From positions 1 through 33,677 of the forward strand of contig JAFGQR010000056.1 of NCBI GenBank assembly GCA_016935555.1: 33,677 bases of DNA, written 5' to 3'. Within the stretch, counting starts at the first letter, position 1. The number at the start of each line of letters is the position of its first letter. A model generated the notes under the pieces. That model ran no database searches and was not told where the DNA came from. It saw only the letters and a program-made list of their open reading frames with translations. This DNA comes from Verrucomicrobiota bacterium (lineage in GTDB: Bacteria > Verrucomicrobiota > Verrucomicrobiia > Limisphaerales > JAFGQR01). This document shows positions 7,217-15,250 of this stretch, piece after piece. The translations under genes were made by a program, and so were the position numbers.

Positions 7217-8422
7217 ATGTCGATGCGCGCAGCCATGGCCAACGGCGCCCATTGGATGAGGCGGTTTCGGCCGGTTCATCGGGCGCTGAAATGGATTCGC
7301 CGGACCCTGTGGCGGGCGCTGGCCGAGGGGTTTTGGGAATGTGCCCGGATCTTCTTTGCGAATTGGGAAAACGTCGGGCCGCCGTTGCGGACCTTTTCGG
7401 CGTATCAGGCGCTGCGGAACGGCTGGCCCAGAATCCAGGGGCGGATCCTGCTCCACGACCAGGGGCACCCGGAGGTGCGGGACGGCTCGCTGCTCGTAAA
7501 ATGCGGGTTCGAACAGTATGCCTACCAGCCCTGGCCGGTTTTCTGGAGCGAACACTCCGAGGTGCGGCTGGTGGCGCAGAGCCTGGCGTGCCTGACGGGG
7601 CCGAAGGAGGTGTTGCTGGAATCGGTGTATGGCCATTTGAGAATGCGCATCGATCCCGCCTGCCGGTATTTGCGGCTGCCGGCGCCGGTGCGGCTGACGG
7701 GCGCGTGGACCAGCCTGGTGTCGCGCTGGGTTCCCACAGGCGACGTGCCCAACTACACGCACTGGCTGATGGACGCCCTGCCGCGCCTGGGCGTGCTGTC
7801 CGAGTTCCCGCCCGAAACGGGCATCCTCGTGCCGGGGACGCTGGCACCCTATCAAGAGGAGAGTCTGGAGCTTCTGGGACTGTTGGACCGCTGCCGGTTC
7901 ACACGGGAAACGCACTTCCAGGTGGAACGCTATTTCTTCAGCCCGCCCACCTCGGAACTGCTCTGCTACAATCCCTACGCGGTGCACTTCCTGCGCCGGG
8001 TTTTCCTGCCGAAGGCCGACCCCGCCTACAACAGCCCCCGCCGCTTCTTCATCAAACGCGTCGGCCGGGCCCGGCCATTGCAGAACGCGGACGAGGTGGA
8101 GCGGTTTTTTCAGGGGTTGGGCTGGGCGGTGATCGACACGGAAACGCTCACCTTCGCCCGGGAGATCCAACTCTTTGCCTCGGCGGAGGCCGTGTGCGGC
8201 CTGGCGGGAAGCGGCCTGACGAACACGGTGTTCTGTCCCCCGGGATGCCGCGTAATCAACCTGGCGCCGGATTTCCTGCTGGACGGGTGGTTGGATTGGA
8301 TCGTGCAGGTGGTCGGGGCCGACTACACGTTCCAGGTGCTGCCCACGGGGTATGTCCAGGAGATCCGTCTGCCCATCCCCTGGCTCCAAGCGGCGCTCCG
8401 GCAGGCCGGGGAGCGGCTCTGA
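7217..8422 (+). CDS. Glycosyltransferase family 61 (DUF563) protein
   Basis: A 401-residue putative glycosyltransferase. The central DUF563/GT61 region has NYTHWLMDALPRLGVL (about residues 178-193), a FIKRVGRARPLQN segment and the C-terminal signature GLAGSGLTNTVFCPPG (about 328-343). Bacterial GT61-like proteins usually lie in capsule or exopolysaccharide loci, and this one opens such a locus (7217-15102). The N-terminal 60 residues are basic and aromatic and may associate with the membrane. The start ATG at 7217 has GAGG about 6 nt upstream. Donor and acceptor sugars cannot be predicted. Confidence 0.88.
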   Translation: MSMRAAMANGAHWMRRFRPVHRALKWIRRTLWRALAEGFWECARIFFANWENVGPPLRTFSAYQALRNGWPRIQGRILLHDQGHPEVRDGSLLVKCGFEQYAYQPWPVFWSEHSEVRLVAQSLACLTGPKEVLLESVYGHLRMRIDPACRYLRLPAPVRLTGAWTSLVSRWVPTGDVPNYTHWLMDALPRLGVLSEFPPETGILVPGTLAPYQEESLELLGLLDRCRFTRETHFQVERYFFSPPTSELLCYNPYAVHFLRRVFLPKADPAYNSPRRFFIKRVGRARPLQNADEVERFFQGLGWAVIDTETLTFAREIQLFASAEAVCGLAGSGLTNTVFCPPGCRVINLAPDFLLDGWLDWIVQVVGADYTFQVLPTGYVQEIRLPIPWLQAALRQAGERL

Positions 8423-8497
8423 TGGATTTGAGATTGCGAGTGGCGAGCGACTGCTCGTAGGCTGCGCAGGCGTTGGCATTGCCCCCGTTCGAGCCAC

Positions 8498-9292
8498 ATG
8501 ATCACCAATACCAAAACCCTGTTCGCAGCCCTGCTCAAACTGTTCCGGGTGGACGGCGTCTGCGACATCGGCTCGTGCGACGGCAGCCAGGCGCTGCTCT
8601 TTCGCGACGTGCGCCCGGAGGCGCGGATTTTCGCGTTTGAGGCGAACCCGTTGAACTACGAGGCGATGCGGCGGCAGCCGCGGTTGGGCGAACGCCGGAT
8701 CGAGGTCGTTCCCTGCGCCATCAGCAACGCCGACGGCACCGCCAACTTCCACGTCACCGACGTCGATTACTCGGCGCAGGACGCGAACAAAGGCACCAGT
8801 TCGCTGCTGGTGCGCACGGACCTTGCGGTGCGGGAGGTGGTCGAGGTGCGGACGCGCCGGTTGGATCGTTTCATCGAGGAACACGCGCCCGAAGTGCAGC
8901 GGCTGGGACTCTGGATCGATGTGGAAGGGGCCGAATATGGCGTTTTGGAGGGAATGGCGGGCATCCAGGAACGCGTGATGGCGGTTCACGTGGAGACAGC
9001 CCGCGTGCCGCTGCGGCAGGGGCAGAAACCCCTGGCCGACGTGACGCAACTGCTGGGCAGCTACGGCCTGACGCCCTGCGGGTCGAACCTGCGTCCGGGA
9101 AGCGACTGGGGCGACGTGGTGTTCGTGAGGCGGCGCGCGGCCGCGGCGACGGGCTGGGGCTACCGGCTGGCGCTGCTCAAGGGGCGCCTCGGCGTGTGGG
9201 GCCGCGCAGACCATCTCGCGGTGTTTCTGAAAGCGCGTTTCCCGGCCGGCTACCGGGTGTTGCGACGGCTTTATGTGAAGCTGGGCATGTAA
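8498..9292 (+). CDS. FkbM family SAM-dependent methyltransferase
   Basis: A 264-residue class I methyltransferase. The SAM site is VCDIGSCDGSQ (about residues 20-30) followed by FAFEANPLNYEAM, and the FkbM signature WIDVEGAEYGVLEGM lies near residue 140. FkbM proteins commonly O-methylate sugars, and this gene sits within a polysaccharide locus directly before a GT4 gene (17 nt to its GTG start). It most likely methylates a sugar of the nascent glycan. The 75 nt before it hold only a short hairpin (CGAGC/GCTCG). Confidence 0.9.
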   Translation: MITNTKTLFAALLKLFRVDGVCDIGSCDGSQALLFRDVRPEARIFAFEANPLNYEAMRRQPRLGERRIEVVPCAISNADGTANFHVTDVDYSAQDANKGTSSLLVRTDLAVREVVEVRTRRLDRFIEEHAPEVQRLGLWIDVEGAEYGVLEGMAGIQERVMAVHVETARVPLRQGQKPLADVTQLLGSYGLTPCGSNLRPGSDWGDVVFVRRRAAAATGWGYRLALLKGRLGVWGRADHLAVFLKARFPAGYRVLRRLYVKLGM

Positions 9293-9309
9293 ACAAGCCG
9301 AGGCCCACC

Positions 9310-10491
9310 GTGAACGCGCGCAGACCCCAGGACGGCCCGTTGCGGATCGCGCTGCTGGCCACCGACGCGCGAGAGCATTACCGCGACTACGCCCGCGCCG
9401 AGCCCTATTTCGGGACGGCGCCCGCCGCCCTGCTGGAAGGCCTGGCGCTGCTCGGCCCCGAGCTGGAGGTGCACGTGGTCTCATGCACCCAGCGCTCGCT
9501 GCCCGCGCCTCCCCGCCTCGCGGACAACACCTGGTTCCACAGCCTCCGGGTCCCAAAACGGGGCTGGATGCGCACAGGCTACCAGGGCTGCATCCGCGCC
9601 GTCCGGCGCCACCTGCGCCAACTGCAACCGCAGATCGTCCATGCCCAGGGCACCGAGCGGGACTGCGGAATCTGCGGCGCCTTCTCCGGGTTCCCGAATG
9701 TCCTGACCATCCACGGCAACATGCGAAGCCTGGCCCGCCTGGAGCGGGCGCGGCCGTTCACGTTCCTGTGGCTCGCGGCCCGGCTCGAGACCCTCTGCCT
9801 GCGGCGGACCCACGGCGTGCTGTGCAATTCGCAGTTCACCCAGTCCCAGGTCCAATCCCTCGCCCGCAAAACCTGGCGCGTCCCCAACCCGCTGCGCACT
9901 CCCTTCTTCTCCACCCCGCCGGCCGGAATCCGCCGCGATCCGCCGCGGCTCCTTAACGTCGGCACCGTCCTCCCCTTCAAACACCAGCTCGATGTTCTCG
10001 GAATCGCACGGCGCCTGCACACCCAAGGCGCCCGGTTCGATTTGCAGTTCGTCGGGGCCCTGCCCGACACCCCCTACGGCGCCGCCTTTCAAGCGGCCCT
10101 GCGCGACGCCGCCCCGGCCGGCTTCGCCCGGTATTCGGGAATGTGCGACGCGGGGAGCTTGATCCGGATGATGGACGAGGGGGCGGCGCTGGTGCACTGC
10201 CCGGAGGAGGAGTCGTTCGGCCTGGTGGTTGCCGAGGCGCTCGCGCGCAACCTGAAGCTGTTCGCCCTCCGGGTCGGCGGAGTGTCGGACATTGCCGAGG
10301 GCCTCGCCGGGGTGGAATTGTTCGAGCCCGGGAACTGGGCCGGCCTGGAGGAGGCGTTGGCGCAATGGCTGCACGCCGGCGCGCCGCAGCCTCCCCCCAC
10401 GGCCGGCGTCATGCGGGAACGCTATCACCCCAGGGTGATCGCACTCCGACACCTGGAGATTTACCGGGAGCTGGCCAGCACGGCGGTGTAA
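9310..10491 (+). CDS. Glycosyltransferase family 4 protein
   Basis: A 393-residue GT-B glycosyltransferase starting at GTG 9310, 17 nt after the FkbM stop; the longer frame from 9196 overlaps FkbM by 97 nt and is not GT-like there. The N-terminal Rossmann half starts with LRIALLATDAREHY; the donor half carries LLNVGTVLPFKHQLDVL and the GT4 EX7E motif E-SFGLVVA-E followed by ALARNLKLFALRVGG. Such enzymes add sugars from nucleotide-sugar donors to lipid-linked glycans at the inner face of the membrane. Its 3' end overlaps the convergent GT4 gene by 31 bp. Confidence 0.9.
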   Translation: MNARRPQDGPLRIALLATDAREHYRDYARAEPYFGTAPAALLEGLALLGPELEVHVVSCTQRSLPAPPRLADNTWFHSLRVPKRGWMRTGYQGCIRAVRRHLRQLQPQIVHAQGTERDCGICGAFSGFPNVLTIHGNMRSLARLERARPFTFLWLAARLETLCLRRTHGVLCNSQFTQSQVQSLARKTWRVPNPLRTPFFSTPPAGIRRDPPRLLNVGTVLPFKHQLDVLGIARRLHTQGARFDLQFVGALPDTPYGAAFQAALRDAAPAGFARYSGMCDAGSLIRMMDEGAALVHCPEEESFGLVVAEALARNLKLFALRVGGVSDIAEGLAGVELFEPGNWAGLEEALAQWLHAGAPQPPPTAGVMRERYHPRVIALRHLEIYRELASTAV

Positions 10492-11468
10492 ACCGCCCGC
10501 AACCGCTCGGCGACCCCGGTCCAGCCGCAACGCGCCGCCGCCGGCGCCCGCAGGGAAGGGCACTCCCGATGGAAACGCCGGAGCCGCTCCACGTCCCGAC
10601 GGCGATGCCCGGTCCAATACCAGGCGGCGTCCCCGAACCGTTCGCGCGACCAGGGCAGGTCCGGAAGCAGCAGAGGCAGCCCGCAAGCCGCCGCCTCGCT
10701 GGCGGCCAGGCACCAGTTCTCGAACCGGCTCCGCAACACAAAGCCGCGTGCGGCGTGCAGCAACGCAATCATCTCCCCGGCCGTGCCCACGTGGGGATGA
10801 TGCATGACGTGCCGCCCATCAACCAACTCCCGAAACGCCCGCGCATAGGCCGAGTTCGCATCATACGGTTTTCCAACAAACAGGACCGGCACCCGGGCCT
10901 CCCGCGCCAGTTGCGCCAATTCGACGACGCCCTTGATGGGCGTGATGGTGCTCACGCAGACCAGGTGCGGGGCGTCACGGCGGCCGGGACCGGCGGCGAG
11001 GAAGGCCTCGTCGAGGCCCAGGGGGACAACGGAGATGCGCCGGGCGGGGACACCGTAGACGATCTGGAGCACGGCTTGTTCGGCGGCCAATCCGACCACG
11101 TGGTGGGTGCATCGGGCATAGGCCTGCCAATTGAGCTGCCCCTGGATGCCCCGGCCCACCGGCACCCTCAGAATCGTCCGCACCACCAGCCCCTGCAGCC
11201 GAAGCCGCCACCGCGGCCGGTTGCAGGTTTCCGAAAGGATGCTCGTCAGCACCACCGGCCGGCCTTTCTGCCGCGCCAGGTCCAGATACTCCCCCCGCAC
11301 CGGGCTGAACAGGTGGATGAGATCCCCCTCCTGAGCCTCGTCCCACCACCGCAGGAACCCGACCTCCACCCCGGCCGCCCCCAGGGCGGCCTTGGTCCGC
11401 AGGATCTGGGTTTGCACGCCGCCGTGGGCGAGCTGAAACGGCAGCGCATGATCAAACAGCACTTTCAT
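10461..11468 (-). CDS. Glycosyltransferase family 4 protein (convergent)
   Basis: A 335-residue GT4-type protein. The ATG at 11468 gives MKVLFDHALPFQLAHGGVQTQI, the usual glycine-rich acceptor-side start. The donor half contains ISVVPLGLDEAFL, VCVSTITPIKGVVELAQL and an EX7E motif (E-NWCLAAS-E) followed by AAACGLPLLLPD. It is coupled to the upstream FkbM gene by an ATGA overlap (11465-11468) and its 3' end overlaps the plus-strand GT4 by 31 bp (10461-10491). Within the locus it would add a sugar to the same or a related glycan. Confidence 0.88.
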   Translation of the reverse strand: MKVLFDHALPFQLAHGGVQTQILRTKAALGAAGVEVGFLRWWDEAQEGDLIHLFSPVRGEYLDLARQKGRPVVLTSILSETCNRPRWRLRLQGLVVRTILRVPVGRGIQGQLNWQAYARCTHHVVGLAAEQAVLQIVYGVPARRISVVPLGLDEAFLAAGPGRRDAPHLVCVSTITPIKGVVELAQLAREARVPVLFVGKPYDANSAYARAFRELVDGRHVMHHPHVGTAGEMIALLHAARGFVLRSRFENWCLAASEAAACGLPLLLPDLPWSRERFGDAAWYWTGHRRRDVERLRRFHRECPSLRAPAAARCGWTGVAERLRAVYTAVLASSR

Positions 11469-12364
11469 GCGCCGCGCAGCACCTGCCATCCCCAGGCCCG
11501 AAAACGCTCCGTGGCGCGCTGCGGGTCGAGGGTGGCGAGGAGGTTCGAGACGTCGCGAGCGCGGGGGATCGACCCGCGTTGCGCCAGGGGAGTCATCACC
11601 GGCCGCCACAGTGTTGACCACAGAACATAAATGTGAAACCCATGATCGGCCAGGAGCCGGCAGGTCCGGCTCGGGGCGGGCTCGAAATCCTCGAAGATGA
11701 TGTCCCGGACGCGGCCGGAGCTGAGCAGGCGCGTGGCCCCGGTGAGCACCTGGAACTCGTGCCGTTCCACGTCGATCTTGCACAGGCCAACCACCGCGTC
11801 CCGGCCAAGAACATCGTCCAGGGTTGCCAGCTGAATCCGGATCGTTCCGGGTTCCCCGGGGTTGCCGCTGGCGATCCGGGCGACGCCGCGGTTGTCAGCC
11901 CAGGCGGGGCCGACAGTGAGTGAGGCCTCTCCCGAGCGATCGCTTAATCCCATCGCATACAGGGTCACGTTGGCATGCAACCCCCGGGCCACATTCGTCG
12001 ATAACTCGGCGAAAACCTCCGGGTGCGGCTCAAAGGCGGACACGCTCCCCCGGGGCCCGACGCGATGGCTCATGAGGGAGGTCATCTGGCCGATGTTGGC
12101 GCCCACGTCCACCGCGGTCTCCGCCGGGTCAAGAAGCCGGACGATGGCCTCGGCGACAACCAGGTCGAAAATCCCATAATACCAGAGGGTCGCGCCGATG
12201 ACTTCGGCCGGGCGAACGCGCAGCAGGCCGCCCCACGGCAGGCGCACCTCGTCAAACTCGCCCGCCGGTGCGGCCACCGCGCGTTTCAGCCGCGTCAGAA
12301 TCTGCCGGGGCCGGAACAGGTATTCCGGCTGGGTGACGGCTTTGAACGGGTTGGCGATCTTCAT
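11465..12364 (-). CDS. FkbM family SAM-dependent methyltransferase (minus strand)
   Basis: A 299-residue methyltransferase starting at ATG 12364 (MKIANPFKAVTQPEYLF). The SAM motif AVDVGANIGQMTSLMSHRVG is near residue 85, followed by VSAFEPHPEVFAEL; the FkbM region shows LCKIDVERHEFQVLTGA near residue 193 and DIIFEDFEP after it. It has an N-terminal extension of about 80 residues compared with the other FkbM protein at 8498. Its stop overlaps the following GT4 start by 4 nt, so they are translated together. Probable role: O-methylation of a polysaccharide sugar. Confidence 0.9.
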   Translation of the reverse strand: MKIANPFKAVTQPEYLFRPRQILTRLKRAVAAPAGEFDEVRLPWGGLLRVRPAEVIGATLWYYGIFDLVVAEAIVRLLDPAETAVDVGANIGQMTSLMSHRVGPRGSVSAFEPHPEVFAELSTNVARGLHANVTLYAMGLSDRSGEASLTVGPAWADNRGVARIASGNPGEPGTIRIQLATLDDVLGRDAVVGLCKIDVERHEFQVLTGATRLLSSGRVRDIIFEDFEPAPSRTCRLLADHGFHIYVLWSTLWRPVMTPLAQRGSIPRARDVSNLLATLDPQRATERFRAWGWQVLRGA

Positions 12365-12681
12365 CGGCACCAAGCCCCGGAAGTTGAGGTCTGGGGCGCC
12401 AGCCGTCAATGCGAACCTGGGCCGGCGGGGGCGTTGACAGCGCCTCCGGGGGTTGACGGTTGCGGAGCGCCGTGCCGCAGCCGCGGGATGCAGGCGACGA
12501 TATGGGGTGGCCACTCCGCAATTCCAGGGCGGTTCCGTTGTTCGGACCACGCTCCGCCCCGGCCTCGACCGACAACTCGCGGATGCACCGCGGCGGGCGC
12601 GGGTTGGCGATGTTCTTGCTGGCACGGCGAGATTGGGATTGCGGGGCGCGCCCGGATCCGGTTGAGTCTTGAGATCACGTC
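12365..12681. other. Divergent intergenic region of the polysaccharide locus
   Basis: These 317 nt lie between the minus-strand FkbM gene and the plus-strand ligase-like gene, so promoters for both are expected here. I see no clear sigma-70 boxes. Bases 12542-12560 carry a 19-nt string that recurs exactly at 23055-23073. GTTGACAGCG and GTTGACGGTT (about 12433 and 12455) are near-repeats containing TTGAC, but no matching -10 box is convincing. No gene is supported. Confidence 0.5.
12542..12560 (-). repeat. 19-nt dispersed repeat, copy 1
   Basis: TCGGACCACGCTCCGCCCC (plus-strand reading) is identical at 23055-23073. Both copies are in noncoding DNA upstream of minus-strand genes and in the same orientation. 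Confidence 0.6.
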
Positions 12682-14184
12682 GTGAACGGCACAGTCACAA
12701 TACCGCGACATTTGATCGTCCTCGGGATTTTGCTCCCGGTGGCGTTGGTGATTGGGTTTGTGCTGGCGACGCCGGACCGGTTCGGGTCGCTGGCGGTGGT
12801 GGGGTTGGTGGCGATGGTGCTGGCGACGCCGGTGTTGTTGCGGTATCACCATTCGATCCTCGTGTTCAGCTGGAACGCGGGCATCAGTTTCTTTTTTCTG
12901 CCCGGTCAGCCGAGCCTTTGGATGCTGATGAGTTGCGTGAGCCTTGCGGTGGTCGTGCTCAGCTACGTGCTCAACCGCGACACCACGTGGCAGACGGTGC
13001 CGGCGGTGACCTGGACGCTGCTGGCGTTCACAGGGGTCGTGTTGCTGACGGCGTATTTCACGGGCGGCATCGGGGTGCGCGCGCTGGGCGGTTCGACGTA
13101 TGGAGGCAAGAAGTACTTTCACATTCTGTTTGCGGTGATCGGGTATTTTGCGTTGAGCAGCCAGAGGATCCCCCCGAGCAAGGCGGCCCTTTACACCGGC
13201 ATCTTCTTTCTCTCGGGCATCACGATCGCCTTCAGCAACCTGGCCTATGTCACCAAACAGTGGTGGTTGTTCCTCATTTTCCCCGTCGACTTCGTCATGC
13301 ACCAGGCCACGGAGGATTTCCGGGAGGGCTTCCTCAACGCCACGTTCTCCCGCCTGTCCGGATTCTCGTTTGCGGGGATTGCGGTGTTTTCGTTCATTCT
13401 GTTGCGGCACGGAATCCAGGGGGTGCTGGACCTCACGAAGCCCTGGCGGCTGGCACTCTGGCTGGCGGCCATCGGCTTGAGCCTGCTGGGCGGGTTCCGC
13501 TCGACCCTGGTCATCATGGGCCTGATCTTCTGTGCCCAGTTCTATTTCGAAGGCCTGTTTCGGACCCGCCTGTTTCCCGTGTTGCTGCTTGCGGCCGTGG
13601 TGGGCGCGGCCCTCGTGCTGCCGATGACGCAGCACCTGCCGCTTTCCGTCCAGCGCAGCCTGAGCATTCTGCCGGTGGAGGTCAACCCGGCGGCGCGGGC
13701 CGACGCGGTGGCGTCGTCGCAATGGCGCCTGGACATGTGGAAGCTGCTCTGGCTGGAGGTGCCCAAACACCTCATCAAGGGGAAAGGTTACGCCATGAAT
13801 CCCACCGACCTTTACCTCACCCAGGAAGCCACCCGGCGCGGCTTCGCCAAAAGCTACGAGAACTCCATGGTCGCCGGCGATTATCACAGCGGCCCCCTGT
13901 CCCTCCTGATCCCTTTCGGCATCTTCGGCACGCTGGCCTTTGTGGCGTTTACGCTGGCCGGCCTGCGCGTCCTCTACGCCAACTACCGCCATGGCCCCCC
14001 CGAGCTGCGCCTCATCAATACCTTCATCCTGGCCTGCTTCGTCGCCCGATACATCTTCTACTGGACCGTCTTCGGCGCCGTCTCCTCCGATATCGCCCTG
14101 TTCGCCGGTCTCATCGCCTTGAGCATCAGCCTCAATGGCGGAGTCCGAAGGCAGACTGATCTCCAGGACGAAACGCCAGCGTGA
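12682..14184 (+). CDS. O-antigen ligase / polymerase-like membrane protein
   Basis: A 500-residue polytopic inner-membrane protein with about ten to twelve hydrophobic segments. The start codon is GTG at 12682. A large periplasmic loop (about residues 325-410) contains WRLDMWKLLWLEVPKHLIKGKGYAMNP-type sequence and a later DYHSGPL, matching the Wzy_C/O-antigen-ligase pattern (R...G.G...H). Such proteins polymerise repeat units (Wzy) or join glycan to a carrier (WaaL) using undecaprenyl-linked substrates. The location among GT61, GT4, FkbM and GT2 genes supports this. Sequence alone does not decide between ligase and polymerase. The GT2 gene follows after 48 nt. Confidence 0.82.
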   Translation: MNGTVTIPRHLIVLGILLPVALVIGFVLATPDRFGSLAVVGLVAMVLATPVLLRYHHSILVFSWNAGISFFFLPGQPSLWMLMSCVSLAVVVLSYVLNRDTTWQTVPAVTWTLLAFTGVVLLTAYFTGGIGVRALGGSTYGGKKYFHILFAVIGYFALSSQRIPPSKAALYTGIFFLSGITIAFSNLAYVTKQWWLFLIFPVDFVMHQATEDFREGFLNATFSRLSGFSFAGIAVFSFILLRHGIQGVLDLTKPWRLALWLAAIGLSLLGGFRSTLVIMGLIFCAQFYFEGLFRTRLFPVLLLAAVVGAALVLPMTQHLPLSVQRSLSILPVEVNPAARADAVASSQWRLDMWKLLWLEVPKHLIKGKGYAMNPTDLYLTQEATRRGFAKSYENSMVAGDYHSGPLSLLIPFGIFGTLAFVAFTLAGLRVLYANYRHGPPELRLINTFILACFVARYIFYWTVFGAVSSDIALFAGLIALSISLNGGVRRQTDLQDETPA

Positions 14185-14232
14185 GCAACCGAGCCATGCC
14201 GCCTTCCCAGGCCCCCTGATCCGGCCCGCGCC

Positions 14233-15102
14233 ATGCGCTTCTCCATCGTCACCCCAAGCTTCCGCGGCGCCGCCTGGCTGAAGCTGTGCATCGCCTCCGT
14301 CGCCGACCAGGGCGTCGACCTGGAACATATCGTCCAGGACGCATGCTCCGACGACGGCACCGGGGAGTGGCTGCCCCATGATCCTCGCGTCAAGGCCTTC
14401 ATCGAGAAGGACCGCGGCATGTACGACGCCGTCAACCGCGGCCTGCGCCGCTCCCGGGGCGACATCCTCGCCTACCTCAACTGCGACGAACAATACCTGC
14501 CACACGCGCTCGCCCAGGTGGACGCCTACTTTCGCGCGCACCCGGAAATCGAGGTGGCGTTCGCCGACAGCATGGTCGTCGACCCCGCCGGCGCCTACAT
14601 GTGCCACCGCCGATCCAGTCTCCCCGGCAAGGCCCATACCTGGATCGGCAACAACCTGTCCATCCTCACCGCAGCCACCTTCTTCCGCCGTTCCCTCATC
14701 GAGCAGCGGCAGTTGTTCTTCGAGGACAGCCTGCGCGACGTGGCGGACGCGGTGTGGGTTCTGCAACTGCTGCGCCACAACGTGCGGCTGGGCCTGCTGC
14801 CCCGCCTCACCTCCGTGTTCACCGAGACCGGCGACAACATGAACCTCAAACCCAACGCCCAACGCGAAAAAAAAGCCCTGAACGCCCAAGCCCCCCCCTG
14901 GCTCCGCGCGGCGCGCCCGGCCGTCCTCATGCACTATCGCCTGCGCCGCCTGCTGGCCGGCCACTACTGGCCCGCCCCGCCGTTCGATTACGCCATCTTC
15001 ACCCGCACCAGCCCGGACCGGCGCGCCACCTTCCACGTCGCCCACCCCACCTTCCAATACCGCCGCCTTGCCCTCGCGCCCAGTGCCGGACCCGGCCACT
15101 GA
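14233..15102 (+). CDS. Glycosyltransferase family 2 protein
   Basis: A 289-residue GT-A enzyme. The N-terminus MRFSIVTPSFRGAAWL is the GT2 nucleotide-binding strand, with the early acidic motif DACSDDGTGEW (about residues 36-46) and then EKDRGMYDAVNRGLRRSRG and AYLNCDEQYL, where the DxD-like position is C-D-E. This 'RGMYDAVNRG' type resembles WcaA/colanic-acid-type transferases. It closes the polysaccharide locus. The start ATG at 14233 is 48 nt after the ligase-like gene. A short GC-rich hairpin begins at the stop codon. Confidence 0.92.
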   Translation: MRFSIVTPSFRGAAWLKLCIASVADQGVDLEHIVQDACSDDGTGEWLPHDPRVKAFIEKDRGMYDAVNRGLRRSRGDILAYLNCDEQYLPHALAQVDAYFRAHPEIEVAFADSMVVDPAGAYMCHRRSSLPGKAHTWIGNNLSILTAATFFRRSLIEQRQLFFEDSLRDVADAVWVLQLLRHNVRLGLLPRLTSVFTETGDNMNLKPNAQREKKALNAQAPPWLRAARPAVLMHYRLRRLLAGHYWPAPPFDYAIFTRTSPDRRATFHVAHPTFQYRRLALAPSAGPGH

Positions 15103-15117
15103 AGGCCCTCGGGCCTT
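15102..15117. terminator. Possible bidirectional terminator hairpin
   Basis: AAGGCCC (15102-15108) pairs with GGGCCTT (15111-15117), starting at the last base of the GT2 stop codon and followed by TTTGA. The T-run is short. It sits between convergent genes (the next minus-strand stop is at 15251), where a shared terminator would be expected. A second small stem (CCGGC-AAAC-GCCGG) follows at about 15162. Confidence 0.35.
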
Positions 15118-15250
15118 TGAACCTTCGTGACGTGAAGCGGGATGAAGCCCGCGCGCCGGCTCCGGCAAACGCCGGCGGCAGGCGGCCAGCGGCAACACCC
15201 CATAAACCACGCCCCCGTCCGCAGCCCGCTGGCCGCACTCTGCGCAACGG

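Noticed and set aside
5176..7242. 688-codon minus-strand frame opposite the outer-membrane protein and isomerase genes
   Set aside because: No domain recognisable; both plus-strand proteins have intact motifs and signal peptides.
9196..9309. 38-codon N-terminal extension of the plus-strand GT4
   Set aside because: It overlaps the FkbM gene by 97 nt and is not glycosyltransferase-like; GTG 9310 fits spacing and family start.
12406..15210. 934-codon minus-strand open frame across the ligase-like and GT2 genes
   Set aside because: Low-complexity, charged and without domains; it covers two clear plus-strand genes and an intergenic region, as expected for high-GC shadow frames.
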